This document shows positions 44,711 through 53,077 of a stretch of DNA of 64,000 nucleotides, in pieces. The position numbers and the translations under genes are program-made. A model generated the notes under the pieces. The model was not told where the DNA came from and did not search any database. It worked only from the letters and a program-made list of their open reading frames with translations. Origin of the DNA: Flammeovirga sp. EKP202 (GTDB taxonomy: Bacteria; Bacteroidota; Bacteroidia; Cytophagales; Flammeovirgaceae); contig NZ_JACVVP010000017.1 in NCBI RefSeq assembly GCF_014534745.1, positions 80,956 to 144,955 on the forward strand. The letters run 5' to 3'. Numbering within the stretch: the first letter of the stretch is position 1; every line of letters starts with the position of its first letter.

Positions 44711-44745
44711 GAGCCATTAATCTATTTAGGTTAATGGCTTTTTTA
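44711..44745 (+). terminator. Terminator of rsmA
   Basis: AGCCATTAA (44712-44720) and TTAATGGCT (44731-44739) are perfect 9-bp arms, followed by a T run. It lies 25 bp after the stop. Confidence 0.85.
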
Positions 44746-44836
44746 TTGATCTTTTTGATAAATTCACTAAATTGTAATACCTATTTTAAAAAAACAACTA
44801 TTTCCAAACGCTTTTATATGATTCATCAAACTTAAC

Positions 44837-45952
44837 ATGACAGAAACTCAAAAAATATATGAACTATGGCTTAATGATATAAACGGAATTGGTGGAGCAA
44901 CTTGTAAACAATTAATTAGCTACTTAGAAAGTGCTGAAAATGTCTATAATAGCTCTTATAAGGACTTAATCAAAATACCTAACATTGGTGAGTTTATCAC
45001 TAATTCCATCCTAAATTCTAAAAGCAAACTAGATAAAGCAGAAAAAGAATTTCAGTTAGCAGAAGCAAACGACACTCGTATCCTTACTTACGTGGACAAG
45101 GAGTTTCCTAAACGTTTGAAACTTCAAAAAGACGCTCCTTATCTTATTTATGTAAAAGGAAAAGCTTTGGCTTTAAATGCTAGTAAAAATGTAGCAATTG
45201 TAGGCTCAAGGGCTGCTACAAATTACGGCCACTATGTCACCAAAAGGATCATAGAAAAGCTTTCTGAGCTACCCGGAGTAAATATCATTAGCGGTTTAGC
45301 ATATGGTATTGATATTCACGCTCACAGAGCTGCACTTGAATACAAACTAGGAACTATTGGCGTAATGGCAAACGGCTTAAAAAGCGTCTATCCAAAATTG
45401 CATCAAAAAACAGTAAATGAGATGTTAGCGGATCAAAAAAGTGGATTGATTTCAGAAAATAGTATGTTATCTCTCCCCGACGCTCCTAAATTTCCTGCAA
45501 GAAATAGAATAATTGCAGCATTAGCGGATACAGTAATTGTAGTTCAAGCCAAAAAACGCGGAGGGGCTTTGATCACTGCTGATATAGCCAATAGTTATCA
45601 TAAAGATGTATTTGCCGTACCTGGATTAATCACGGATCCTCTTGCCGAGGGGTGTAATAATTTAATTAAATATAAAAAAGCACACCTTTTCTCTTCGGTT
45701 GATGATATTCTTACTGAAATGAATTGGAGTAAAAATTCTAAACAAAATAACCAAATGTCACTATTTCAAAAAAACAACTTAACTACACTGGAGCAAAAAA
45801 TAACAAAGATAATCTTTGAACATCCTTTACAAATTGAAGAGATTGCAATCCAGACACAAATTCCTTTACCAAAACTAGCAAGCTTACTGCTTCAATTGGA
45901 GTTAAAAGGAGTGGTCAAACTAAAAGCCGGTAATATTTATACACTTAATTAA
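44837..45952 (+). CDS. dprA: DNA-processing protein DprA
   Basis: DprA loads RecA on incoming single-stranded DNA during natural transformation. The 371-residue protein has an N-terminal helix-hairpin-helix part (IPNIGEFITN), the Rossmann core (VAIVGSRAATNYGHYVTKRI, ISGLAYGIDIHAHRAALE, GTIGVMANGLKSVYP, FPARNRIIAALADTVIVVQ, VPGLITDPLAEGCNNLI) and a C-terminal winged helix (about 310-371). It is followed by glycerate kinase after 8 bp, with no other competence gene in the window. Confidence 0.95.
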   Translation: MTETQKIYELWLNDINGIGGATCKQLISYLESAENVYNSSYKDLIKIPNIGEFITNSILNSKSKLDKAEKEFQLAEANDTRILTYVDKEFPKRLKLQKDAPYLIYVKGKALALNASKNVAIVGSRAATNYGHYVTKRIIEKLSELPGVNIISGLAYGIDIHAHRAALEYKLGTIGVMANGLKSVYPKLHQKTVNEMLADQKSGLISENSMLSLPDAPKFPARNRIIAALADTVIVVQAKKRGGALITADIANSYHKDVFAVPGLITDPLAEGCNNLIKYKKAHLFSSVDDILTEMNWSKNSKQNNQMSLFQKNNLTTLEQKITKIIFEHPLQIEEIAIQTQIPLPKLASLLLQLELKGVVKLKAGNIYTLN

Positions 45953-45960
45953 TTCCTCCA

Positions 45961-47106
45961 TTGAGAATTTTAGTAGCTCCCAATGCTTTCAAAAACAGCA
46001 TTAATGCATTAGAAACAGGACAGATCATTCAAAATACTTGGTTAAAAGTAAGACCTACCGATACAGTGACTGTAAAACCGATGGCCGATGGCGGTGATGG
46101 TTTTGCTCAGATTGTAGGAGCAGAAAAAAATGGAGAAAAAATAGAAGTCTCTACTAAAAATGCTTTAGGTAGTAAACACCAAGGATATTATTACAAAGTA
46201 AACAATGCTACTGCAATTGTTGATTTGGCCTCAAATTGTGGTATGCAAACCTTATCTGAAGGTCATCTAGATGCTCTAAAGGCAAATACTGAAGGATTAG
46301 GAATTACTATAAAAAAAGCAATTGGGGATGGTTGTAAAGAAATTATTATTGGGCTTGGTGGAAGTGCATCTACTGATTTTGGGCTTGGTGCTATTCATGC
46401 ACTCGGAGCAAAATTCCTGTCTGATAACAATGAAATAATCATCCCAAATGGAGGAAATCTCCACTTAATTAAGCGTATTGACATCAGTGAGTTGAACGAG
46501 ACTATTCAAGATATTCGTTTTTTTATGGCCATTGATGTTGAAAATCTATTACTAGGTGAAAAAGGTGCTGCCGCTGTCTTTGCTCCTCAAAAAGGTGCAT
46601 CAGTGAAAGAAGTAAAACAATTGGATGAGAATCTAACCACAATAGCTAAGCTCACTCAAGATGTTACCTTAAAAGACACTACTACATTAGTTGGCGGTGG
46701 AGCAGCAGGTGGAACAGCTGCAGGACTTTGGGCCTACCTTGATGCCGAACCCATGAACGGAAGTCAATTTATGATGAAAGTGATGGGATTAAAAAATGAA
46801 ATTGAAAAGGCAGATTTAGTGATTACATCAGAAGGATGTTTAGATCAACAAACACTTGATGGTAAAATACCTTCTGTAATTGCTGAATATGGGAATCAAT
46901 TTTACGTTCCAACAATTTGCTTTGTAGGAAGCAATACATTAGACTTTGAAGATGAGCACCCTTTCTTCTCTATTTTCTCAATAAACCAAAGATTTGATAG
47001 TATTGAAAAAGCAATCCAAAAAACCAAGTACAATTTGGAAAACACCACATTTCAGGTCGCTAAAATATTCCACTTAAGTAAAAATAAGGCAGATCAAGAA
47101 TTTTAA
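45961..47106 (+). CDS. Glycerate kinase
   Basis: Glycerate 2-kinase (GlxK/GarK family) phosphorylates D-glycerate with ATP. The 381-residue protein matches the family from its first residues (MRILVAPNAFKNSINALETG). The initiation codon that gives this start is TTG at 45961; no ATG lies near. Later blocks are KPMADGGDGFAQIV, IIGLGGSASTDFGLGAIHAL, GAAAVFAPQKGAS, GGGAAGGTAAGLWAYL and ITSEGCLDQQTLDGKIPS, all typical. It follows dprA by 8 bp, so both are probably one transcript. Confidence 0.92.
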   Translation: MRILVAPNAFKNSINALETGQIIQNTWLKVRPTDTVTVKPMADGGDGFAQIVGAEKNGEKIEVSTKNALGSKHQGYYYKVNNATAIVDLASNCGMQTLSEGHLDALKANTEGLGITIKKAIGDGCKEIIIGLGGSASTDFGLGAIHALGAKFLSDNNEIIIPNGGNLHLIKRIDISELNETIQDIRFFMAIDVENLLLGEKGAAAVFAPQKGASVKEVKQLDENLTTIAKLTQDVTLKDTTTLVGGGAAGGTAAGLWAYLDAEPMNGSQFMMKVMGLKNEIEKADLVITSEGCLDQQTLDGKIPSVIAEYGNQFYVPTICFVGSNTLDFEDEHPFFSIFSINQRFDSIEKAIQKTKYNLENTTFQVAKIFHLSKNKADQEF

Positions 47107-47363
47107 GATTAACAGATTTTCACACTCATAATAGCGTTAATCATTAAAATTTTATCAAATTGCATTTTAATATGATAGAAAACCGTTTAGAGTACAAAAT
47201 CTTATCACTAAAATAAGGTTCTAGTAGGATAAACCCCCGAATTTTCAAAACCTTTTACCCTTTTTAAAGTTTTGATTTTCTATCTATTAGTTACGCCAAT
47301 TAATTTTTAGGCTCAGCAATTAATAATTATTTTAACTTTCATTTTTTAGCAACTTCCATTCTT

Positions 47364-49703
47364 ATGACTAGAATTACCAAATTATTTATCTCGTTCGTTG
47401 TACTAGTGTCAAGTACGGGATTAGTTTTTGGTCAGAAGGAGTTCTACAACAATAACAAGTTTAAACAACTTGATGAAGAACTACCTACACCGAACGTGTA
47501 CAGAACAGGTTCTGGTGCACCAGGACATGAATACTGGCAACAAAAAGCAGATTATGTAATTGAAGCGTCAATTGATGAAAAATTACACAGGCTGACAGGT
47601 GCTGAAACAGTTACCTACTACAACAATTCTCCTGACGTTCTAACTTACCTTTGGATTCAGTTAGACCAAAACATGAGAGCCACTGATTCTGATACTTATA
47701 AAATCAGACAAAACAAAGTGGGAAAAAGTGTCAACATCAACCAATTGGCTGGCATTGACGGTTTCCCTGAATATGATGGAGGTCACAAAATCCAAAAGGT
47801 AACGGATGCTTCTGGAAATCCTATCAAATATACCATCAACAAAACAATGATGCGTTTGGATTTACCTCAGGCTTTGAACCCAGGTGAAAAAGTTACATTC
47901 AACATTGATTGGTATTATAACATCAACGACCGTTTATTAATGGGTGGCCGTGGTGGTTATGAAACTTTTGCCGAAGACGGCAATACGATCTATACCATTA
48001 CACAATGGTTCCCAAGAATGGCCGTTTATGATGATTTCAACGGATGGCAACACAAGCAATTCTTAGGTAACGGCGAATTTGCTTTAACATTTGGCGACTA
48101 TGATGTGAAAATCACAGTTCCTTCTGATCATATCGTAGCCTCTACAGGTGAATTACAAAACCCTGATGAAATTTTAACTGAGGAGCAAAAGAAACGTTTT
48201 GAGGAATCAAAAACAGCTGATAAGCCAGTTGTAATTGTTTCTCAAAAAGAAGCAGAGAAAAAAGAGAAAACAGTTGAAAGCGGTACAAAGACATGGCACT
48301 ACAAAGCGAAAAATGTAAGAGACTTCGCTTTTGGTTCATCTCGTAAGTTTATCTGGGATGCAATGGGTGTTGACATTAATGGTAAAACAGTAATGGCAAT
48401 GTCTTATTATCCGAAAGAAGCTAATCCATTATACGGACAGTATTCTACAGAAGCAGTAGCACATACTTTAGAAGTTTATTCTAAATACACTATTGATTAC
48501 CCTTACCCAGTAGCGATCTCTGTTGAGGCATCAAACGGTATGGAATATCCAATGATCTGTTTCAACTACGGTCGTCCTGAAAAAGATGGTACTTACTCTC
48601 CTCGTATCAAGTACGGAATGATTTCAGTAATCATTCACGAAGTTGGTCACAACTTCTTCCCTATGATCATCAACTCTGATGAGCGTCAGTGGACTTGGAT
48701 GGACGAAGGTTTGAATACTTTCTGCCAATACTTAGCGGAACAAGAGTGGGAAGTGGGATACCCTTCACGTAGAGGACCTGCTGAGAATATTGTCAATTAC
48801 ATGAAAGGTGAGAAAAACAACATCACTCCTATCATGACCAACTCTGAATCCATCAAGCAATTTGGCAACAACGCTTACGGAAAACCTGCTACTGCTCTTA
48901 ACATTTTAAGAGAGACAATCATGGGCCGTGAGTTATTTGATTATGCTTTCAAAGAATATGCTGAAAGATGGGCATTCAAACATCCAAAACCAGCAGATTT
49001 CTACAGAACAATGGAAGACGCATCAGGTGTTGATTTAGATTGGTTCTGGAGAGGTTGGTTCTTTACAACTGAAGCCGTTGACATTTCTATTGAAGACGTT
49101 ACTTTTGTTGAATTAGATACTCAAGATCCAAAAGTTGAAGAAGCAAAACGTAAGGCAAAGCGTGATGCTCAACCAAAAGACATCACAACTATTCATAACG
49201 AAGAAATCAACTTATCACGTAGAGTAGATAGAAAACCTGAATTGAAGGACTTCTACAACAGCTACGATGAGTTGGATGCGAATTATGAAGATCACGAGAA
49301 GTACAAGAAATACCAAAGCTCATTAAACAAAAATGATAAAGCTTGGATCGCTTCTAACAAACATCTTTATGAAGTGAAATTCAAAAATGTTGGTGGTTTA
49401 GTAATGCCAATTATCGTTGAACTTCAATATGAAGATGGTACTTCTGAAAAGAAATACATTCCTGCTGAAATCTGGAAAAAAGATGATATCGTAGTTTCTA
49501 AAGTGTTTGTATGTGACAAGCCAGTGGTTCAATTTGTGTTAGACCCTAACAGAGAAACAGCTGACATCGACACGGAAAACAACTACTTCCCTCGTCAAAA
49601 TCAAATGAGTAGATTCCAGCTTTACAAATCAGGTGCTAATCAACCAAGATCGTATGATTCTGGAAGATTAAATCCTATGCAGAAAGCAAAGAAAAAGAAA
49701 TAA
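47364..49703 (+). CDS. Secreted M1-family metallopeptidase (first of a tandem pair)
   Basis: This 779-residue zinc aminopeptidase-like enzyme carries a signal peptide (1 to about 23) and a mature start EFYNNNKFKQLDEELPTPNV. The gluzincin site is exact: H425-E426-x-x-H429 (HEVGH) with the third ligand E448 in MDEGLN, 18 residues on. The usual GAMEN exopeptidase motif is replaced by NGMEYPMICFN. The C-terminal 200 residues hold a helical part and a beta domain (VGGLVMPIIVELQYEDGTSE). It is exported, probably to the periplasm or surface; substrates are unknown. The upstream 257-bp gap shows no gene. The second copy starts 58 bp after its stop. Confidence 0.93.
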   Translation: MTRITKLFISFVVLVSSTGLVFGQKEFYNNNKFKQLDEELPTPNVYRTGSGAPGHEYWQQKADYVIEASIDEKLHRLTGAETVTYYNNSPDVLTYLWIQLDQNMRATDSDTYKIRQNKVGKSVNINQLAGIDGFPEYDGGHKIQKVTDASGNPIKYTINKTMMRLDLPQALNPGEKVTFNIDWYYNINDRLLMGGRGGYETFAEDGNTIYTITQWFPRMAVYDDFNGWQHKQFLGNGEFALTFGDYDVKITVPSDHIVASTGELQNPDEILTEEQKKRFEESKTADKPVVIVSQKEAEKKEKTVESGTKTWHYKAKNVRDFAFGSSRKFIWDAMGVDINGKTVMAMSYYPKEANPLYGQYSTEAVAHTLEVYSKYTIDYPYPVAISVEASNGMEYPMICFNYGRPEKDGTYSPRIKYGMISVIIHEVGHNFFPMIINSDERQWTWMDEGLNTFCQYLAEQEWEVGYPSRRGPAENIVNYMKGEKNNITPIMTNSESIKQFGNNAYGKPATALNILRETIMGRELFDYAFKEYAERWAFKHPKPADFYRTMEDASGVDLDWFWRGWFFTTEAVDISIEDVTFVELDTQDPKVEEAKRKAKRDAQPKDITTIHNEEINLSRRVDRKPELKDFYNSYDELDANYEDHEKYKKYQSSLNKNDKAWIASNKHLYEVKFKNVGGLVMPIIVELQYEDGTSEKKYIPAEIWKKDDIVVSKVFVCDKPVVQFVLDPNRETADIDTENNYFPRQNQMSRFQLYKSGANQPRSYDSGRLNPMQKAKKKK

Positions 49704-49724
49704 TTATTGATCAATAATTAGAAG

Positions 49725-49752
49725 AACGACCATCGAAAGGTGGTCGTTTTTT
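49725..49752 (+). terminator. Terminator between the two M1 genes
   Basis: AACGACCATC (49725-49734), loop GAAA and GGTGGTCGTT (49739-49748) form a 10-bp stem with one wobble, then TTTTTA. It suggests each M1 gene can be transcribed alone, although only about 10 bp separate it from the next start. Confidence 0.75.
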
Positions 49753-49761
49753 AGTTTTAAT

Positions 49762-52023
49762 ATGAAAACACTCTATACAACCCTAATCCTTACTCTTTTG
49801 ACTTCAAGTGCCGTTTTTGCACAAAAAGAGTTTTATAATAACAATAAGTTTAAGCAACTAGACGAAGAACTTCCTACTCCCAATGTTTATAGAACGGGTT
49901 CTGGAGCTCCAGGCCATAAGTATTGGCAACAACAAGCAGATTATGTGATTGAAGCTAGTCTTGATGAATCTAAGCATAGACTTACAGGTAAAGAAACGAT
50001 CACCTATACCAATAATTCTCCTGATGTCATCAAATATTTATGGGTACAGTTGGATCAAAATATGAGAGCTAAAAACTCAAATACCTATAAAATCCAACAA
50101 AGTAAAATTGAAGACAAAGCCTCTCTTAAGAAATTACAAAGAATTGAAGGTTATCCTGATTACGATGGCGGTCATAAAATTGCATCTGTTACTGATACAA
50201 ATGGGAAGAAGATTCCTTTTGTCATTAATCAAACCATGATGCGAGTGGATATTGCTCAACCTATGCAACCCGGTGATCAGATCACTTTCAATGTAGAGTG
50301 GAGCTACAATATCAATAACCGTAAATTAATGGGTGGCCGTGGTGGCTATGAGCAATTCCCTGATGGTAATACTTTATACACTATCACGCAATGGTATCCA
50401 AGAATGGCTGTCTATGACGATGTGAACGGATGGCAAAACAAACAATTCTTAGGTAACGGAGAATTCGCTTTAACATTTGGTGATTTTGATGTGAAATTTA
50501 CGGTCCCTGCTGATCACATTGTTGCCTCTACGGGTGTTTTACAAGATTCTTCTGTTTTGACGGAAGAGCAGATCCAAAGAATAGAAAAAGCAAAGACTTC
50601 AGAGAAACCTGAAATGATTGTCACTTTGAAAGAAGTGCAAAAGAAAGAGAAGAAAAAGGCAAAAGGGACAAAAACTTGGCATTATACAGCTGAGAATGTA
50701 AGAGACTTTGCCATGGGATCTTCTCGTAAATTACTTTGGGATGCAATGGGTGTTGAAGTCGGTGGCAAAACAGTTATGGCCATGTCTTACTACCCGAAAG
50801 AAGCATATGATCTTTATAAAAGATATTCAACAGAAGCAGTAGCACATACATTAGAGACTTACTCAAAATACACTTTTGATTATCCTTATCCTGTAGCAAT
50901 TTCTGTTGAAGCTGAAAACGGCATGGAGTATCCAATGATTTGTTTCAACTACGGAAGAGTCGACGAAAAAGGAAATTACTCAAAGAGAACTAAATATGGG
51001 ATGCTTTCGGTTATTATTCATGAAGTAGGCCACAACTACTTCCCTATGATTGTCAATTCTGATGAACGTCAATGGACATGGATGGACGAAGGACTGAACT
51101 CATTCCTACAATTCGTTGCCGAACAAGAATGGGAAGAAGGCTATCCTAGTAGAGAAGGTTTCCCTGAATTGATTATTGATTATATGAAAGGCGATCCTGC
51201 AGGAATCTCTCCTATCATGACCAACTCTGAATCCATTCATCAATTTGGTTATAATGCCTACTCAAAACCAGCAACGGCTCTTAATATCCTTAGAGAAACT
51301 ATTATGGGTCGAGAGTTATTTGATTATGCTTTTAAAGAATATGCCCGAAGATGGAAATTCAAGCACCCTACTCCTGCTGATTTCTTTAGAACAATGGAAG
51401 ACGCCTCTGGTGTAGATTTAGATTGGTTCTGGAGAGGTTGGTTCTACACTACCGAACCTTGTGATATTAGTATTGAGAACGTAACATTTAAAGAACTAAA
51501 TACTAAAGATCCAACTATTGAAGAAAAGAAACGTAAGGAATTACGTTCTTCTAAAGCTCCTACCATTACCGAGCTTCACAATGAAGAAGTTGGTCTTGTA
51601 ACTAGAGTGGAAAAGAAAAAGGAATTGGAGGACTTTTACAATTCTTATGATCCACTTGATAAGACAGCAAGTGAAGAAAAACAATTCAAAAGATACCAAA
51701 GCAGTCTAACAAAAGAAGATAAAGCATGGCTTCAAGAAGAGCACTTTGTCTATCAGATTGACTTTAAAAACGTAGGTGGATTAATCATGCCAATCATCCT
51801 TCAAAAAGTATATGAAGATGGTACAAGTGAGAAAGTATATATCCCTGCTGAGGTTTGGAGAAAAAATAATGAAAGTGTCACTAAAGTATTTGTAGAGAAG
51901 AAAAAGGTCGTTTCTTTTGTTTTAGATCCTAACAGAGAAACAGCCGATATTGACACTTACAACAACTACTTCCCAAGAGAAGAACAAGTGAATCGTTTTC
52001 AGTTGTATAAAGGGAGAAGATAA
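49762..52023 (+). CDS. Secreted M1-family metallopeptidase (second of a tandem pair)
   Basis: This 753-residue protein is a close paralogue of its upstream neighbour: signal peptide (1-20), the same EFYNNNKFKQLDEELPTPNV start, active site H420-E421-x-x-H424 plus E443, the same NGMEYPMICFN motif, and the same C-terminal domain, which ends at RFQLYKGRR about 25 residues earlier than copy one. Identity is high throughout by eye. Codon choice is more A/T-rich than in copy one. The two likely arose by tandem duplication. Both keep every catalytic residue. Confidence 0.92.
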   Translation: MKTLYTTLILTLLTSSAVFAQKEFYNNNKFKQLDEELPTPNVYRTGSGAPGHKYWQQQADYVIEASLDESKHRLTGKETITYTNNSPDVIKYLWVQLDQNMRAKNSNTYKIQQSKIEDKASLKKLQRIEGYPDYDGGHKIASVTDTNGKKIPFVINQTMMRVDIAQPMQPGDQITFNVEWSYNINNRKLMGGRGGYEQFPDGNTLYTITQWYPRMAVYDDVNGWQNKQFLGNGEFALTFGDFDVKFTVPADHIVASTGVLQDSSVLTEEQIQRIEKAKTSEKPEMIVTLKEVQKKEKKKAKGTKTWHYTAENVRDFAMGSSRKLLWDAMGVEVGGKTVMAMSYYPKEAYDLYKRYSTEAVAHTLETYSKYTFDYPYPVAISVEAENGMEYPMICFNYGRVDEKGNYSKRTKYGMLSVIIHEVGHNYFPMIVNSDERQWTWMDEGLNSFLQFVAEQEWEEGYPSREGFPELIIDYMKGDPAGISPIMTNSESIHQFGYNAYSKPATALNILRETIMGRELFDYAFKEYARRWKFKHPTPADFFRTMEDASGVDLDWFWRGWFYTTEPCDISIENVTFKELNTKDPTIEEKKRKELRSSKAPTITELHNEEVGLVTRVEKKKELEDFYNSYDPLDKTASEEKQFKRYQSSLTKEDKAWLQEEHFVYQIDFKNVGGLIMPIILQKVYEDGTSEKVYIPAEVWRKNNESVTKVFVEKKKVVSFVLDPNRETADIDTYNNYFPREEQVNRFQLYKGRR

Positions 52024-52044
52024 TTTGTAATTTCCCTGTAATAG

Positions 52045-52088
52045 AAACAGCCACTAGAACTATTAAGGTTTTAGTGGCTGTTTTTTTA
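52045..52088 (+). terminator. Terminator of the second M1 gene
   Basis: AAACAGCCACTA (52045-52056) pairs perfectly with TAGTGGCTGTTT (52072-52083), followed by a T run. It lies 22 bp after the stop. Confidence 0.88.
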
Positions 52089-52155
52089 TGTTATTTCGAA
52101 AATCGATGTATTGGATTTTACTTTTGTAAAAAACTTATAATTTCAACGTATTTAC

Positions 52156-52219
52156 AAAAAAGTAGGTGCATTCTATTAAAAACGGGTGCAAACTAGACAT
52201 TTTCATAAAAAACAGGTGC
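52156..52219. repeat. Three A-tract + GGTGC repeats, 20 and 30 bp apart
   Basis: GGTGC occurs at 52165-52169, 52185-52189 and 52215-52219, each after a run of A with 2-3 intervening bases. The spacings are 20 and 30 bp, close to whole helical turns. The block sits between two terminators of convergent genes and is probably not transcribed from either. Confidence 0.5.
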
Positions 52220-52221
52220 TG

Positions 52222-52268
52222 ATAAAAGCAAAACTCCTTTCAAAATAATGTATACTTCAAAAGGAGTT
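52222..52268 (-). terminator. Terminator of the zinc-ribbon membrane protein gene
   Basis: AACTCCTTT (52232-52240) pairs with AAAGGAGTT (52260-52268), and the minus strand continues TTGCTTTT. It lies about 25 bp after the stop of the leftward gene. Confidence 0.7.
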
Positions 52269-52292
52269 AGGCTTAATTATACGTTTGCAGTT

Positions 52293-52979
52293 CTAACTTG
52301 ATTGTATCTTTTTCTTTCTGTACTCATCCAATTCATTTGTTGAAAATTGTCTGAATGAGAATTTATAACCCATTGCTAAAGCAAATCCATAGAAAATGAG
52401 GTCTCTAGGATCAAATGTTTCCATTAATAATTCTGGTAAATAAGAAAAGTCCATTAAGGTCAATACTTGAACAAAAGATAAATTTTCTTCATTTGCAATA
52501 AGCCCTGTTAAGGTCAATAGATTACCTAAAACAATAGAGGATAATGCAATCAAAGCACCTGCTACACCAAAAATTTTATCCAATCCTTTTCCAAAAAATC
52601 GGATTGATATTCCAACTGCAGCACCAATTCCTATTGCCAAATAATTGATTTGATACAATGTAGCAATTGAAATTCCACTCCAAACTAATGAACCTACAAG
52701 ACCTGTGATTAATCCTGCTATCACGCCCATTGGTAAATTTTGCTCCAATTTTAGTTCCTCAAGATCCTCCATCGATAAACGTGCTTTTATCTGTTCTGGA
52801 GCTAATTCCATATCTTCTACACCAGCATAATCTTTCTTTGTTTCATCTAGATTATAATCTGGACATTCACCATTAAAAGTTGCTTTTTCACCTGTCAAAT
52901 TACAAATCAAACCCACTTTAGGGTTCATCTTTCTATTTGTACACTTTTTACAAAAAATTAGCTGTTCATTTCTAGTCAT
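52293..52979 (-). CDS. Membrane protein with N-terminal zinc-ribbon-like cysteines
   Basis: This 228-residue protein has an N-terminal cysteine cluster: C10 and C13 in FCKKCTNRKM, another Cys in GLICNLTGEKA and a fourth in GECPDY, spaced like a small zinc ribbon. A charged linker (about 45-80) leads to four or more hydrophobic segments (about 85-215), including GLITGLVGSLVWSGISI, then a basic tail. I do not know its function. The Cys-rich head and membrane body recur in Bacteroidota hypothetical proteins, so it is probably a real conserved gene. It lies downstream of gldG on the same strand, 98 bp away. Confidence 0.65.
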   Translation of the reverse strand: MTRNEQLIFCKKCTNRKMNPKVGLICNLTGEKATFNGECPDYNLDETKKDYAGVEDMELAPEQIKARLSMEDLEELKLEQNLPMGVIAGLITGLVGSLVWSGISIATLYQINYLAIGIGAAVGISIRFFGKGLDKIFGVAGALIALSSIVLGNLLTLTGLIANEENLSFVQVLTLMDFSYLPELLMETFDPRDLIFYGFALAMGYKFSFRQFSTNELDEYRKKKIQSS

Positions 52980-53077
52980 TACCTTGCTTTAAATAAAAAA
53001 AAAGATTAAAAAAAATCAGATGCAAGATAAAAATCACAAAGTACAATTTGAAGTAGAAAAATTCTAAATAGAGTATA

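Noticed and set aside
47364..52023. The second M1 gene as an assembly duplication
   Set aside because: The copies differ throughout in sequence, length and codon use, so they are true paralogues.
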